Both the position numbers and the translations under genes were made by a program. The notes under the pieces were generated by a model, which searched no databases, was not told the DNA's origin, and was given only the letters and a program-made list of their open reading frames with translations. From the NCBI RefSeq assembly GCF_902729355.1, contig NZ_CACVCC010000007.1, positions 30,438-94,437 on the forward strand: a stretch of 64,000 nucleotides of DNA, written 5' to 3'. The stretch comes from Streptococcus sp. S784/96/1. GTDB lineage: Bacteria > Bacillota > Bacilli > Lactobacillales > Streptococcaceae. Below are positions 57,470 through 64,000 of this stretch, piece by piece. Position 1 is the stretch's first letter, and each line of letters opens with the position of its first letter.

Positions 57470-58634
57470 ATTGCTCCATGAAAACTTCTAAACGACGCAT
57501 AGCTTCTTTAATAACCTCCATACTAGCTGCATAGGAAATACGTAGGTACCCCTCACCGTATTTCCCAAAAGCTACGCCAGGAATAAAGGCAACTGCCTGT
57601 TCATTTGCCAATTTTTGTAAAAATGCAAATGAATCTTGTCCCTCAGTTACAGGAATTTTAGCAAAAATATAGAACGCCCCATTTGGTCTAATAATCTTGA
57701 AATTCATCGATGTCATCTTCTCAATAATATAATCACGACGTTTAATGTATTCAACCTTCATTGGCTCAGCATCATTTTTCCCCTTTGTAAGTGCAGCTAT
57801 TGCCGCAAATTGAGAAGCGGTTGTTGCCGCAGTCACAAGGTACTGGTGACTCTTGATAATCTGTGCAGCCAGAGTCTCTCGTGCAAAAATTAATCCTAAA
57901 CGCCATCCTGTCATCGCATGAGATTTGGAAAGACCATTGATAACAATCGTTTGATCTGGAATAAATTCAGCAATCGAAACATGAGGTTCGTTCGTATAAT
58001 TAAGCTCTGAATAAACCTCATCACTAACGACAAAGACAGGATAATTTTCTAAAACAGTCGCAAAAGCCTCTATTTCATCACGCGTATAAGTTACCCCAGT
58101 AGGATTAGCAGGATAATTAAGCAAGACAGCCTTAACCTTATCTCCATACTCTTCTAAAGCTTTTTCCAACATATCTGGAGTTAACACAAAATCATTTGTT
58201 GTCGTATCAATTTCAACAATTTTTGCCCCTACAAGAGTGACAATCGGTTCATATCCAGGATAGGCAGGTGCAGGCAATAGTACAATATCCCCAGGTTCTA
58301 AAATAGCTGTTAAGGTTGCTGACAAGGCTTCCGTAGCTCCTACAGTTACCAAAATCTCATCTTCAGCCTTATAATCTAACTGATATTTTTCTTTGACAAA
58401 AGCTGACGCAGCTTCACGTAATTCAAGTAAACCAGCCATTCCAGTATAATGACTTTGATTAGCATCAATAGCAGTCTTCGCAGCAGACTTCACATGATCT
58501 GGTGTATTAAAATCAGGCTCACCCAATGTCAATTTTAAAATATTAGGAATCCCTGAAATTGATTGATCAAATTGTCTAATCATTGACACTTCAATTTTAT
58601 TTAGATTTTTATTAAAACGATTTGACATATCCAT
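57459..58634 (-). CDS. PLP-dependent aminotransferase (class I, AraT/PatA type)
   Basis: A 391-residue fold type I aminotransferase. I start at 58634 ([15 protein letters not shown]), where GGGAGG lies 8 bp upstream; the frame is open for 18 codons more. [18 protein letters not shown] is near 165, and the PLP Lys lies in [17 protein letters not shown] near 228-245. Homologues transaminate aromatic amino acids. Located between prs and recO, as in other streptococci. Confidence 0.9.
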   Translation of the reverse strand: MDMSNRFNKNLNKIEVSMIRQFDQSISGIPNILKLTLGEPDFNTPDHVKSAAKTAIDANQSHYTGMAGLLELREAASAFVKEKYQLDYKAEDEILVTVGATEALSATLTAILEPGDIVLLPAPAYPGYEPIVTLVGAKIVEIDTTTNDFVLTPDMLEKALEEYGDKVKAVLLNYPANPTGVTYTRDEIEAFATVLENYPVFVVSDEVYSELNYTNEPHVSIAEFIPDQTIVINGLSKSHAMTGWRLGLIFARETLAAQIIKSHQYLVTAATTASQFAAIAALTKGKNDAEPMKVEYIKRRDYIIEKMTSMNFKIIRPNGAFYIFAKIPVTEGQDSFAFLQKLANEQAVAFIPGVAFGKYGEGYLRISYAASMEVIKEAMRRLEVFMEQYGN

Positions 58635-58677
58635 AACATTATCCTCCCGAGAATTATTAAACTTTATTATACCAAAA

Positions 58678-58698
58678 AAGTCACCCAAAGGATGACTT
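58678..58698 (-). terminator. prs terminator
   Basis: AAGTCATCC and GGGTGACTT pair over 9 positions (one G-U) with a TTT loop and TTTTTT follows on the minus strand. It lies just upstream of the aminotransferase gene. Confidence 0.75.
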
Positions 58699-58705
58699 CA
58701 GCTCA

Positions 58706-59671
58706 TTATTTATGTCCCAACTCAAATAGAGGAGTTAAAGGACGTTTCTCATGGATACGAATAATAGCATCTGCCAAAAGATCAGCAATTGAAATTTGTT
58801 CAATCTTATCAATCAAACGCTCTTCTGGTAGATAAATAGTATCTAGAACCACCAATTTTTCAATAGCAGAATTCATAATATTTTCTAATGCTGGACCAGA
58901 CAGAACCGGGTGAGTACAACTTGCATAAACCGATGTTGCCCCCGCTTCAGCAAGTGCATCTGCCGCATGACAAATCGTTCCTGCCGTATCAATCATGTCA
59001 TCAATCAGGATACAAGTCTTCCCTTTAACATTACCAATAATATTCATAACCTCAGAAGTATTCATCTTATCAACGCTACGACGTTTATCAATAATGGCAA
59101 TTGGAGTTTTTAAAAATTGTGCTAATTTACGAGCCCGTGTCACACCACCATGATCAGGACTGACAACTACCACATCTTCGCCAGTTAACCCCGCACGATC
59201 AAAATAGTCTGCAATAAGCGGCGCTCCCATCAAATGGTCCACTGGAATATCAAAGAATCCTTGAATTTGAGCCGCATGAAGATCTACTGTTAATAAACGG
59301 TTCACACCAGCTACCTCAAGCATATTAGCAACCAATTTTGATGTAATCGGCTCACGAGCACGTGCCTTACGGTCTTGACGAGCATACCCATAATAAGGCA
59401 TTACAACATTAATTGTCTCTGCACTAGCACGTTTTAGAGCATCGACCATAATCAAAATTTCCATTAAATTATGATTTACTGGTGCAGAAGTAGATTGTAG
59501 AATATAAACATGATGACCACGAATAGATTCTTCAATATTAACTTGAATTTCACCATCAGAAAATTGACGAACAGATGATTTACCAAGTGAAATCCCCATG
59601 GAATCTGCTACTTTTTTTGCCAATTCTTGATTTGACGACAAAGCAAAAAGCTTCAAGTTATTGTAAGACAT
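58706..59671 (-). CDS. prs: Ribose-phosphate pyrophosphokinase
   Basis: A 321-residue PRPP synthetase, supplying the substrate of PurF. Start at 59671 ([18 protein letters not shown]) with GGAGGAAGTC ahead. [20 protein letters not shown] is near 100, DHGGVTRAR near 170-180 and the PRPP loop [18 protein letters not shown] near 218. Confidence 0.95.
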   Translation of the reverse strand: MSYNNLKLFALSSNQELAKKVADSMGISLGKSSVRQFSDGEIQVNIEESIRGHHVYILQSTSAPVNHNLMEILIMVDALKRASAETINVVMPYYGYARQDRKARAREPITSKLVANMLEVAGVNRLLTVDLHAAQIQGFFDIPVDHLMGAPLIADYFDRAGLTGEDVVVVSPDHGGVTRARKLAQFLKTPIAIIDKRRSVDKMNTSEVMNIIGNVKGKTCILIDDMIDTAGTICHAADALAEAGATSVYASCTHPVLSGPALENIMNSAIEKLVVLDTIYLPEERLIDKIEQISIADLLADAIIRIHEKRPLTPLFELGHK

Positions 59672-60036
59672 GACTTCCTCCAAGATTTTTTCTCAACTTC
59701 TATTGTAAACCTTTTTAAAGGATTTTTCAATGACTTACCACTAAGAATCATTCCCGTAGTTGCTAATTTCAATGAGTGATTTCAGGATAGAAAAGTCAAT
59801 TTTTTGAAAGAACAATCAAATAACCCATATTATGCGCGATCCAACTGTCCTTACACCAACAATTCAATTACCTTTATATCTGAAAACGCCAAAACTTTGT
59901 GGCGATAATGTTGAAAAATGGATGTTCTTCTATAAGTTGATAAGCTAAAACGTTAACATCATGTAGCGATTTTTATTTTTATAGTCTTCCAATCACTTGA
60001 TAGGACCGGGAGGAAGAACAACGGGAATGATTCGTA

Positions 60037-60352
60037 AAGTATTTTAAAAAAGGTATCAGAGGATTTCTTTGGTTGCAGGGCTGATAAATGGTGACATAAT
60101 CGCTCCCATGACTAATGAAGAGACGATGACGAGTGATCTTTTTGAAGCTTGGTTTCAGAATTTTCTGCTACCAACATTAGGCACACCATCAGTTATTATT
60201 ATGAATAATGTAAGATTCCATAGAATGAATAGATTAGAACTCTTATGTGAAGAGTATGGCATAAACTTTTACCTCTTCCACCCCACTCTCCTGAGTACAA
60301 TCCTATTGAGAAAACATGGACTCATATCAAAAAGCACTTGATAAAAAAATAG
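60037..60352 (+). pseudogene. IS630-family transposase remnant
   Basis: One frame reads RISLVAGLINGDIIAPMTNE, FEAWFQNFLLPTLGTP and IIMNNVRFHRMNRLELLCEE; the second catalytic Asp is changed to Asn in IIMNN. After NFYLFHPT the frame shifts to SPEYNPIEKTWTHIKKHLIK and a stop at 60350. Upstream (59700-60036) only scattered remnants with stops are seen. It is a dead, 5'-truncated copy. Confidence 0.8.
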
Positions 60353-60384
60353 GAGCTTTCTAAATTATCAAGTAGAACTCCTAT
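60343..60384 (-). terminator. pcsB terminator
   Basis: ATAGGAG/CTCCTAT plus TTCT/AGAA form the stem, followed by TTTTTTTA on the minus strand. It sits in the last bases of the IS630 remnant, so the insertion supplied it or landed next to it. Confidence 0.7.
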
Positions 60385-60434
60385 CTTCATCATATAAATA
60401 GTTAAATAATTCTTAATAAACATTACCTAACACA

Positions 60435-61634
60435 TTATGGGTAAATATATCCAGCAACACTATTTGGACTAAATGCACCACGATAGTTAGCAATTGGTTG
60501 TGTTCCGCTACCATCCATATTACATTCCATTACCTCAATAGTACCATCCGGATGAACAGCAGTGACTACTGCAACGTGACCATAGTAAGAGTTTGTCCAC
60601 ACAGCTACTGAACCAACTTGTGGTGTCGTACCAGTTGAATAGCCAGCAGAACGTGCACTACCTAACCACTGACCAGCATTTCCCCAATAATTACCAACCC
60701 AAGGAGCAAGTGCTTTCACACCCCAAGTACATTGACCAGCAGGATAAGTATTTGCTGCTGAATAGGTAACTTTTGCAGGTGACGACGCAACTACTGGCGC
60801 TGCTTGTGAACTAGATACAGCAACTGATGGAGTTGCTTGAATTGCTGGTGTATGAACTACTGCTTGTACTGATTGGGCTGATTGAGCTTGAGCTACCGTT
60901 GCAGCTGCGGCTTGCTCACGAGCTGCTTTCTCTGCGGCAGCGGCTGCTGCAGCTGCGGCCTCAGCCGCTGCTTTTTCTTGAAGAAGTGCTGACTTTTCAC
61001 TCTCAACAGTTGTCAATTGAGCTGCTAAATTAATTTGAGCAACCTCAAGCTCTGCTTGTTGTGTTTTCAATGAAACCTCGTTAGCAGCAAGCGTTCTTTG
61101 GTTTTCCCAAACAGTATTAATCGCAGCTTGATTTTCTTCTTGTTTTGTCTCAAGCAATGCTTTATCTTCTTCTTGTTGTTTCAACATACTTTCATTAGCT
61201 GAAACAACCTCTCTAATTGCTGCAATACGGCCAATAGCATCTGAAATAGAATCTGCATCAATAATAGCTGAAATGTAATTTGTAGCACCACCATTTTGTT
61301 GAGCACTACGAGCTTGATTTTTTAAAGACTCCGTACGAGCAATAATTTTATCCGATAATTCTTTAATTTCAGCAATTAATCTTTCAGACTCTGCTTCCAA
61401 ACGCTTATTCTCTTCTTCCAATTTAGCTTTTTCATTTTGAAGAGAAGCTACTTGAGCTTTAATAGCAGTTACTTGTTCTTTTGCAGCAGATTGTTCGGCA
61501 GATAATGTACTAATGGTTGCCTCTTTTGCAGCAATTTGTGCTTCATAATCAGTTGCTGATACGAGAGTTAAATTTGAAGCTGTACTCAATATCATACCAC
61601 TGAGTAAAATTACTGATAAGATACGTTTCTTCAT
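60435..61634 (-). CDS. pcsB: Secreted CHAP-domain cell-division hydrolase PcsB/SibA
   Basis: A 399-residue protein. I start at 61634 (MKKRILSVILLSGMILSTAS), after GAAAGGAAA; signal peptide cut near VSATDYE. Residues 30-240 are a long coiled coil, then an Ala-rich hinge (EKAAAEAAAAAAAAAEKAAR), then the CHAP domain with catalytic Cys in [14 protein letters not shown] near residue 290 and His in [11 protein letters not shown] near 350. PcsB is activated by FtsEX and splits daughter cells. It is next to mreCD as in other streptococci and has a WalR-like box. Confidence 0.94.
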   Translation of the reverse strand: MKKRILSVILLSGMILSTASNLTLVSATDYEAQIAAKEATISTLSAEQSAAKEQVTAIKAQVASLQNEKAKLEEENKRLEAESERLIAEIKELSDKIIARTESLKNQARSAQQNGGATNYISAIIDADSISDAIGRIAAIREVVSANESMLKQQEEDKALLETKQEENQAAINTVWENQRTLAANEVSLKTQQAELEVAQINLAAQLTTVESEKSALLQEKAAAEAAAAAAAAAEKAAREQAAAATVAQAQSAQSVQAVVHTPAIQATPSVAVSSSQAAPVVASSPAKVTYSAANTYPAGQCTWGVKALAPWVGNYWGNAGQWLGSARSAGYSTGTTPQVGSVAVWTNSYYGHVAVVTAVHPDGTIEVMECNMDGSGTQPIANYRGAFSPNSVAGYIYP

Positions 61635-61668
61635 AGAATAATAATTTCCTTTCAATAAGACAGTATTC

Positions 61669-61712
61669 ATTCTATCAAAAAAAACAAGACTATATGTTAC
61701 GCTATTGTTACA
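61669..61712 (-). promoter_or_regulatory. pcsB promoter with a WalR/VicR box
   Basis: TGTAAC-AATAG-CGTAAC (61696-61712 on the minus strand) matches the WalR consensus TGTWAH-N5-TGTWAH with one change. It lies just upstream of an extended -10 TAGAAT (61669-61674, after TGA) that has no -35. That fits known WalRK activation of pcsB. Confidence 0.65.
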
Positions 61713-61742
61713 GTTTATTGATAGTTTAAAACAAAGAAAAAT

Positions 61743-62240
61743 CTACTCTGTAACAACATTAAAAATAGAAATAGTTAACAGAAAAAGTACACTGTTAAAT
61801 ACTAAAGTCTGCATTAAATGGTTAGTAATTTCAAGATTAATTGGATAGTTAGTTAATCCATAAATCGAAGCCAAACAATAGGATCCCCCTTCAAATATTA
61901 AGATAAGAGCCAGTAACATTAAAAACCGTGTAGAAGTCATCAAAATAAGACCGCTATGTTTTTTTACCAAATAAACTAATAATGGATAGAGAAAAACAGC
62001 TAAACCAAATGTATGATAATAATAACCATCTATAAGCAAACCAAATAACAAATAAATCAAATATATCCCAAAATTAGAAAATCGTTTTTCAAAATATAAT
62101 AATGCAATGAGACTCATATGACTTGAGAGTACTAAATTATTTGGAAGAAAAATATTGAGAACTAATACTACCTGGCTATCAAAAGTAAAAGATAAAAACA
62201 AGAAAAATAGCATCATAAAAAAAGATTTGAAGATTGCCAT
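61743..62240 (-). CDS. mreD: Rod-shape/peripheral wall protein MreD
   Basis: A 165-residue protein with about five membrane helices (MAIFKSFFMMLFFLFLSFTF start, LLFGLLIDGYYYHTFG near 85). Binds MreC in peripheral peptidoglycan synthesis in ovococci. It begins 1 bp after mreC ends. Confidence 0.9.
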   Translation of the reverse strand: MAIFKSFFMMLFFLFLSFTFDSQVVLVLNIFLPNNLVLSSHMSLIALLYFEKRFSNFGIYLIYLLFGLLIDGYYYHTFGLAVFLYPLLVYLVKKHSGLILMTSTRFLMLLALILIFEGGSYCLASIYGLTNYPINLEITNHLMQTLVFNSVLFLLTISIFNVVTE

Positions 62241-62241
62241 A

Positions 62242-63081
62242 CTATTCTCCTATCAAAGTGACATAAGCTAAATCATCAAAATTTGCTCCTGGCGAAACAT
62301 AGACTGTCCGATTTAATTCATCTTCTGAGATAATTTCAACAACCTCCCCCACCTTTACATTAGCTACTGTCTGACCATCAAGTCCACTTGTAAAAACAGG
62401 ATTTCCTTTAGTTATATCTAACTTTTTATTAAGTTTTGTTATCAAATAAGAGTTCTTATGGACATCAAAACCTGTTAAAATTCCGTAAATATCACCAGTA
62501 CTAGTTGATATCTTAATTGGAATTTCGATAGATTTACCAGTATTAGTCAATAAATCAACCGTTGAAAATTTTGAAGTGACCTGAGTAATTTTTCCAATCA
62601 AATAGCCATTTGAAAGTACTAACATATTTTCCAAAACTCCATCTTCATGACCAACATCAAGAGAAATCCAATCTAACCAAGCAAGAGTTGAGCGGTTAAT
62701 TACTTTCCCAGTTAAAACTGTCTGACTGGCAAAAGAATTTTTTATATCTAAACTAGCTCTCAAAGATTCATTTTCAGAAATTAAATCTTTTAATTTTTTT
62801 TCATTTGGTTCTAAAATTGAAAGTTTTTCATTTAATTTAGAATTTTCCTTTCTAAGTTCATCTACTGAGTTAAAATCAGAAAGAAAATTCTTAGCAGAAG
62901 AAAGAGGATAAGACATAGCAGATGACACTGTTAATGAAATATTAGAAATATATTGTGAAATACTTTGACGAATCCTGACTTCTTTTAAAAGAAAAAAAAT
63001 AAGTGAAGCAACACACGTTACCGTCACCACACAAATTAATAAAAATCGAGAAAAACCTAATTTCCGCACAACAAACCCCAA
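62242..63081 (-). CDS. mreC: Cell-shape protein MreC
   Basis: A 279-residue protein: one N-terminal helix (LLICVVTVTCVASLIFFLL), a coiled coil to about 115 (ELRKENSKLNEKLSILEPN), then the beta domain with VINRSTLAWLDWISLDVGHE and DGQTVANVKVGEVVEII. The start codon is uncertain: no ATG fits, so a TTG at 63081 or a GTG at 63069 must serve. No clear ribosome-binding site beyond GGGG. Confidence 0.88.
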   Translation of the reverse strand: MGFVVRKLGFSRFLLICVVTVTCVASLIFFLLKEVRIRQSISQYISNISLTVSSAMSYPLSSAKNFLSDFNSVDELRKENSKLNEKLSILEPNEKKLKDLISENESLRASLDIKNSFASQTVLTGKVINRSTLAWLDWISLDVGHEDGVLENMLVLSNGYLIGKITQVTSKFSTVDLLTNTGKSIEIPIKISTSTGDIYGILTGFDVHKNSYLITKLNKKLDITKGNPVFTSGLDGQTVANVKVGEVVEIISEDELNRTVYVSPGANFDDLAYVTLIGE

Positions 63082-63090
63082 AATCTAGCA

Positions 63091-63125
63091 AAAATAAAAC
63101 GAGTTATCTAAAAGATAACATCGTT
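63091..63125 (-). terminator. Terminator of the rRNA/tRNA transcript
   Basis: GTTATC/GATAAC with an outer AACG/CGTT pairing, followed by TTATTTTT on the minus strand, just after tRNA-Ser and just before mreC. Confidence 0.7.
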
Positions 63126-63133
63126 TGTGCATA

Positions 63134-63221
63134 CGGAGAATAAGGGATTCGAACCCTTGCGCCAGTTACCCGACCTAACGATTTAGCAAACCGTCCTCTT
63201 CAGCCTCTTGAGTAATTCTCC
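63134..63221 (-). tRNA. tRNA-Ser(GCU)
   Basis: 88 nt with a long variable arm. Acceptor GGAGAAT/ATTCTCC, anticodon GCT in GTTTGCTAAATC, discriminator G, and no CCA encoded. Last gene of the tRNA cluster. Confidence 0.95.
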
Positions 63222-63229
63222 AAAATTAA

Positions 63230-63303
<74 letters not shown>

Positions 63304-63316
63304 AAATACAAAAAAA

Positions 63317-63389
63317 TGCCGGCTACATGACTTGAACACGCGACCCTCTGATTACAAATCAGATGCTCTACCAACTGAGCTAAGCCGGC
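63317..63389 (-). tRNA. tRNA-Thr(UGU)
   Basis: 73 nt; GCCGGCTTAGCTCAG start, anticodon TGT in GATTTGTAATC, T arm TGTTCAAGTC. Confidence 0.95.
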
Positions 63390-63401
63390 CTATCTCTCTT
63401 A

Positions 63402-63483
63402 TGCGGGTTAAGGGACTTGAACCCCCACGCCCTTCGGCGCCAGATCCTAAATCTGGTGCGTCTGCCAATTCCGCCAAACCCGC
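63402..63483 (-). tRNA. tRNA-Leu(UAG)
   Basis: 82 nt with a long variable arm; GCGGGTTTGGCGGAATTGG start, anticodon TAG in GATTTAGGATC. Confidence 0.95.
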
Positions 63484-63487
63484 ATCA

Positions 63488-63560
63488 TGACCCGTGCTGG
63501 GCTCGAACCAGCGACCCTTTGATTAAAAGTCAAATGCTCTACCAACTGAGCTAACGAGTC
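63488..63560 (-). tRNA. tRNA-Lys(UUU)
   Basis: 73 nt; GACTCGTTAGCTCAG start, anticodon TTT in GACTTTTAATC, T arm GGTTCGAGCCC. Confidence 0.95.
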
Positions 63561-63562
63561 TT

Positions 63563-63635
63563 CGGTCCCGACGGGAATCGAACCCGCGATCTTCGCCGTG
63601 ACAGGGCGACGTGATAACCGCTACACTACGGGACC
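63563..63635 (-). tRNA. tRNA-Asp(GUC)
   Basis: 73 nt; GGTCCCGTAGTGTAGCGG start, anticodon GTC in CCCTGTCACGG, discriminator G. Confidence 0.95.
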
Positions 63636-63653
63636 ATTAAGTTTCCTTAATCA

Positions 63654-63726
63654 TGGGAGTTAACGGGATCGAACCGCTGACCCTCTGCTTGTAAGGCAGA
63701 TGCTCTCCCAGCTGAGCTAAACTCCC
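63654..63726 (-). tRNA. tRNA-Val(UAC)
   Basis: 73 nt; GGGAGTTTAGCTCAGCTGGG start, anticodon TAC in CCTTACAAGC. First tRNA after 5S rRNA. A copy of its 5' part occurs in the spacer at 63801-63815. Confidence 0.95.
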
Positions 63727-63800
63727 TCAAACGAGAATTAGCTCAAACTGGTCCCTGTCGTGCGCTAACGCTTCGACAAAGTCGGACTTTTGTCCTCCTT

Positions 63801-63815
63801 AGCTGAGCTAAACTC
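63801..63815 (-). repeat. tRNA-Val 5' fragment in the 5S-tRNA spacer
   Basis: GAGTTTAGCTCAGCT, identical to bases 63710-63724 within tRNA-Val, occurs again 91 bp upstream in the spacer, then runs into AAGGAGGACAAAAGTCC. It does not fold as a tRNA. It is a partial duplication. Confidence 0.6.
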
Positions 63816-63841
63816 TAAAAGGATCTGAATCCTTATGATTC

Positions 63842-63957
63842 GCTAAGCAACTACCCTATCTCACAGGGGGAACCCCCCAACTACTTCCGGCGTTCTAGGA
63901 CTTAACTGCTGTGTTCGGCATGGGGACAGGTGTATCTCCTAGGCTATCGTCACTTAA
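63842..63957 (-). rRNA. rrf: 5S ribosomal RNA
   Basis: About 116 nt on the minus strand: TTAAGTGACGATAGCCTAGG start, CATGCCGAACACAG in the middle, CTAGAACGCCGGAAGTAG, and GGTAGTTGCTTAGCG at the end. It is followed by the tRNA cluster; the window ends in the 23S-5S spacer, before 23S. Confidence 0.93.
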
Positions 63958-64000
63958 CTATCTCTTAGTCGACATTTTGTCAACTGAAAATTGAATACCT

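Overview
The window is about 64 kb of a low-GC Firmicute chromosome that looks like a pyogenic-group Streptococcus. The evidence is an NtpFIKECGABD V-type ATPase operon, a PcsB/SibA-type CHAP protein next to mreCD and an rRNA/tRNA block, a purC-L-F-M-N-H-D-E-K-B series that ends at comR and ruvB, a DWW-type ComS peptide, an IS1239-like IS30 element and an LPXTG coiled-coil M-like protein. S. canis or a close relative such as S. dysgalactiae fits, but the species cannot be fixed from sequence reading alone. Almost every gene lies on the minus strand, so the origin-proximal 5S rRNA is at the right edge and transcription mostly runs right to left.

Layout, left to right. Bases 1-451 hold the start of adhE with a Rex-type operator. 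Bases 540-1110 are a decayed region with a RelE toxin remnant. Bases 1225-3339 encode the M-like protein. Bases 3711-12110 are the nine-gene ntp operon. Bases 12304-25676 are a sialic-acid locus: RpiR regulator, old-yellow-enzyme oxidoreductase, esterase, ROK kinase, NanA lyase, DUF624 protein, YhcH protein, Gfo/Idh/MocA oxidoreductase, NanB-type sialidase, ABC importer and NanE, with a promoter and cre site at its right end. Bases 25879-28744 hold ruvB, a small 76-aa gene, an unannotated comS, a ComR box and comR.

Purine genes fill 28929-34366 (purB, two small membrane-protein genes, purK, purE, purD) and 44931-55512 (purH, a small unknown gene, a GNAT gene, purN, M, F, L, C). Between the two blocks lies an accessory stretch (34595-44890): a frameshifted CHAP protein, a YhgE/Pip membrane protein with a divergent TetR regulator, a second Gfo/Idh/MocA oxidoreductase, a dead relBE pair, a DUF262-DUF1524 (GmrSD-like) restriction protein and a frameshifted IS30-family element. 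The right end holds plsX, recO, an aminotransferase, prs, an IS630 remnant, pcsB, mreD, mreC, seven tRNA genes and 5S rRNA.

How the parts work together: the nan locus should release, import and degrade host sialic acid, probably through 2,7-anhydro-Neu5Ac. The ntp operon should encode a sodium-translocating V-ATPase. ComRS is the competence pheromone switch. The pur genes make IMP and AMP under PurBox control.

The most interesting items are (i) the unannotated ComS with a second small gene between it and a terminator, which may be a new pheromone-controlled gene, (ii) a membrane-anchored HEPN-like protein plus a two-TM partner spliced into the purine operon just before purB, (iii) a structured GC-rich element between purD and purE, and (iv) a plsX terminator whose stem is also the purC PurBox.
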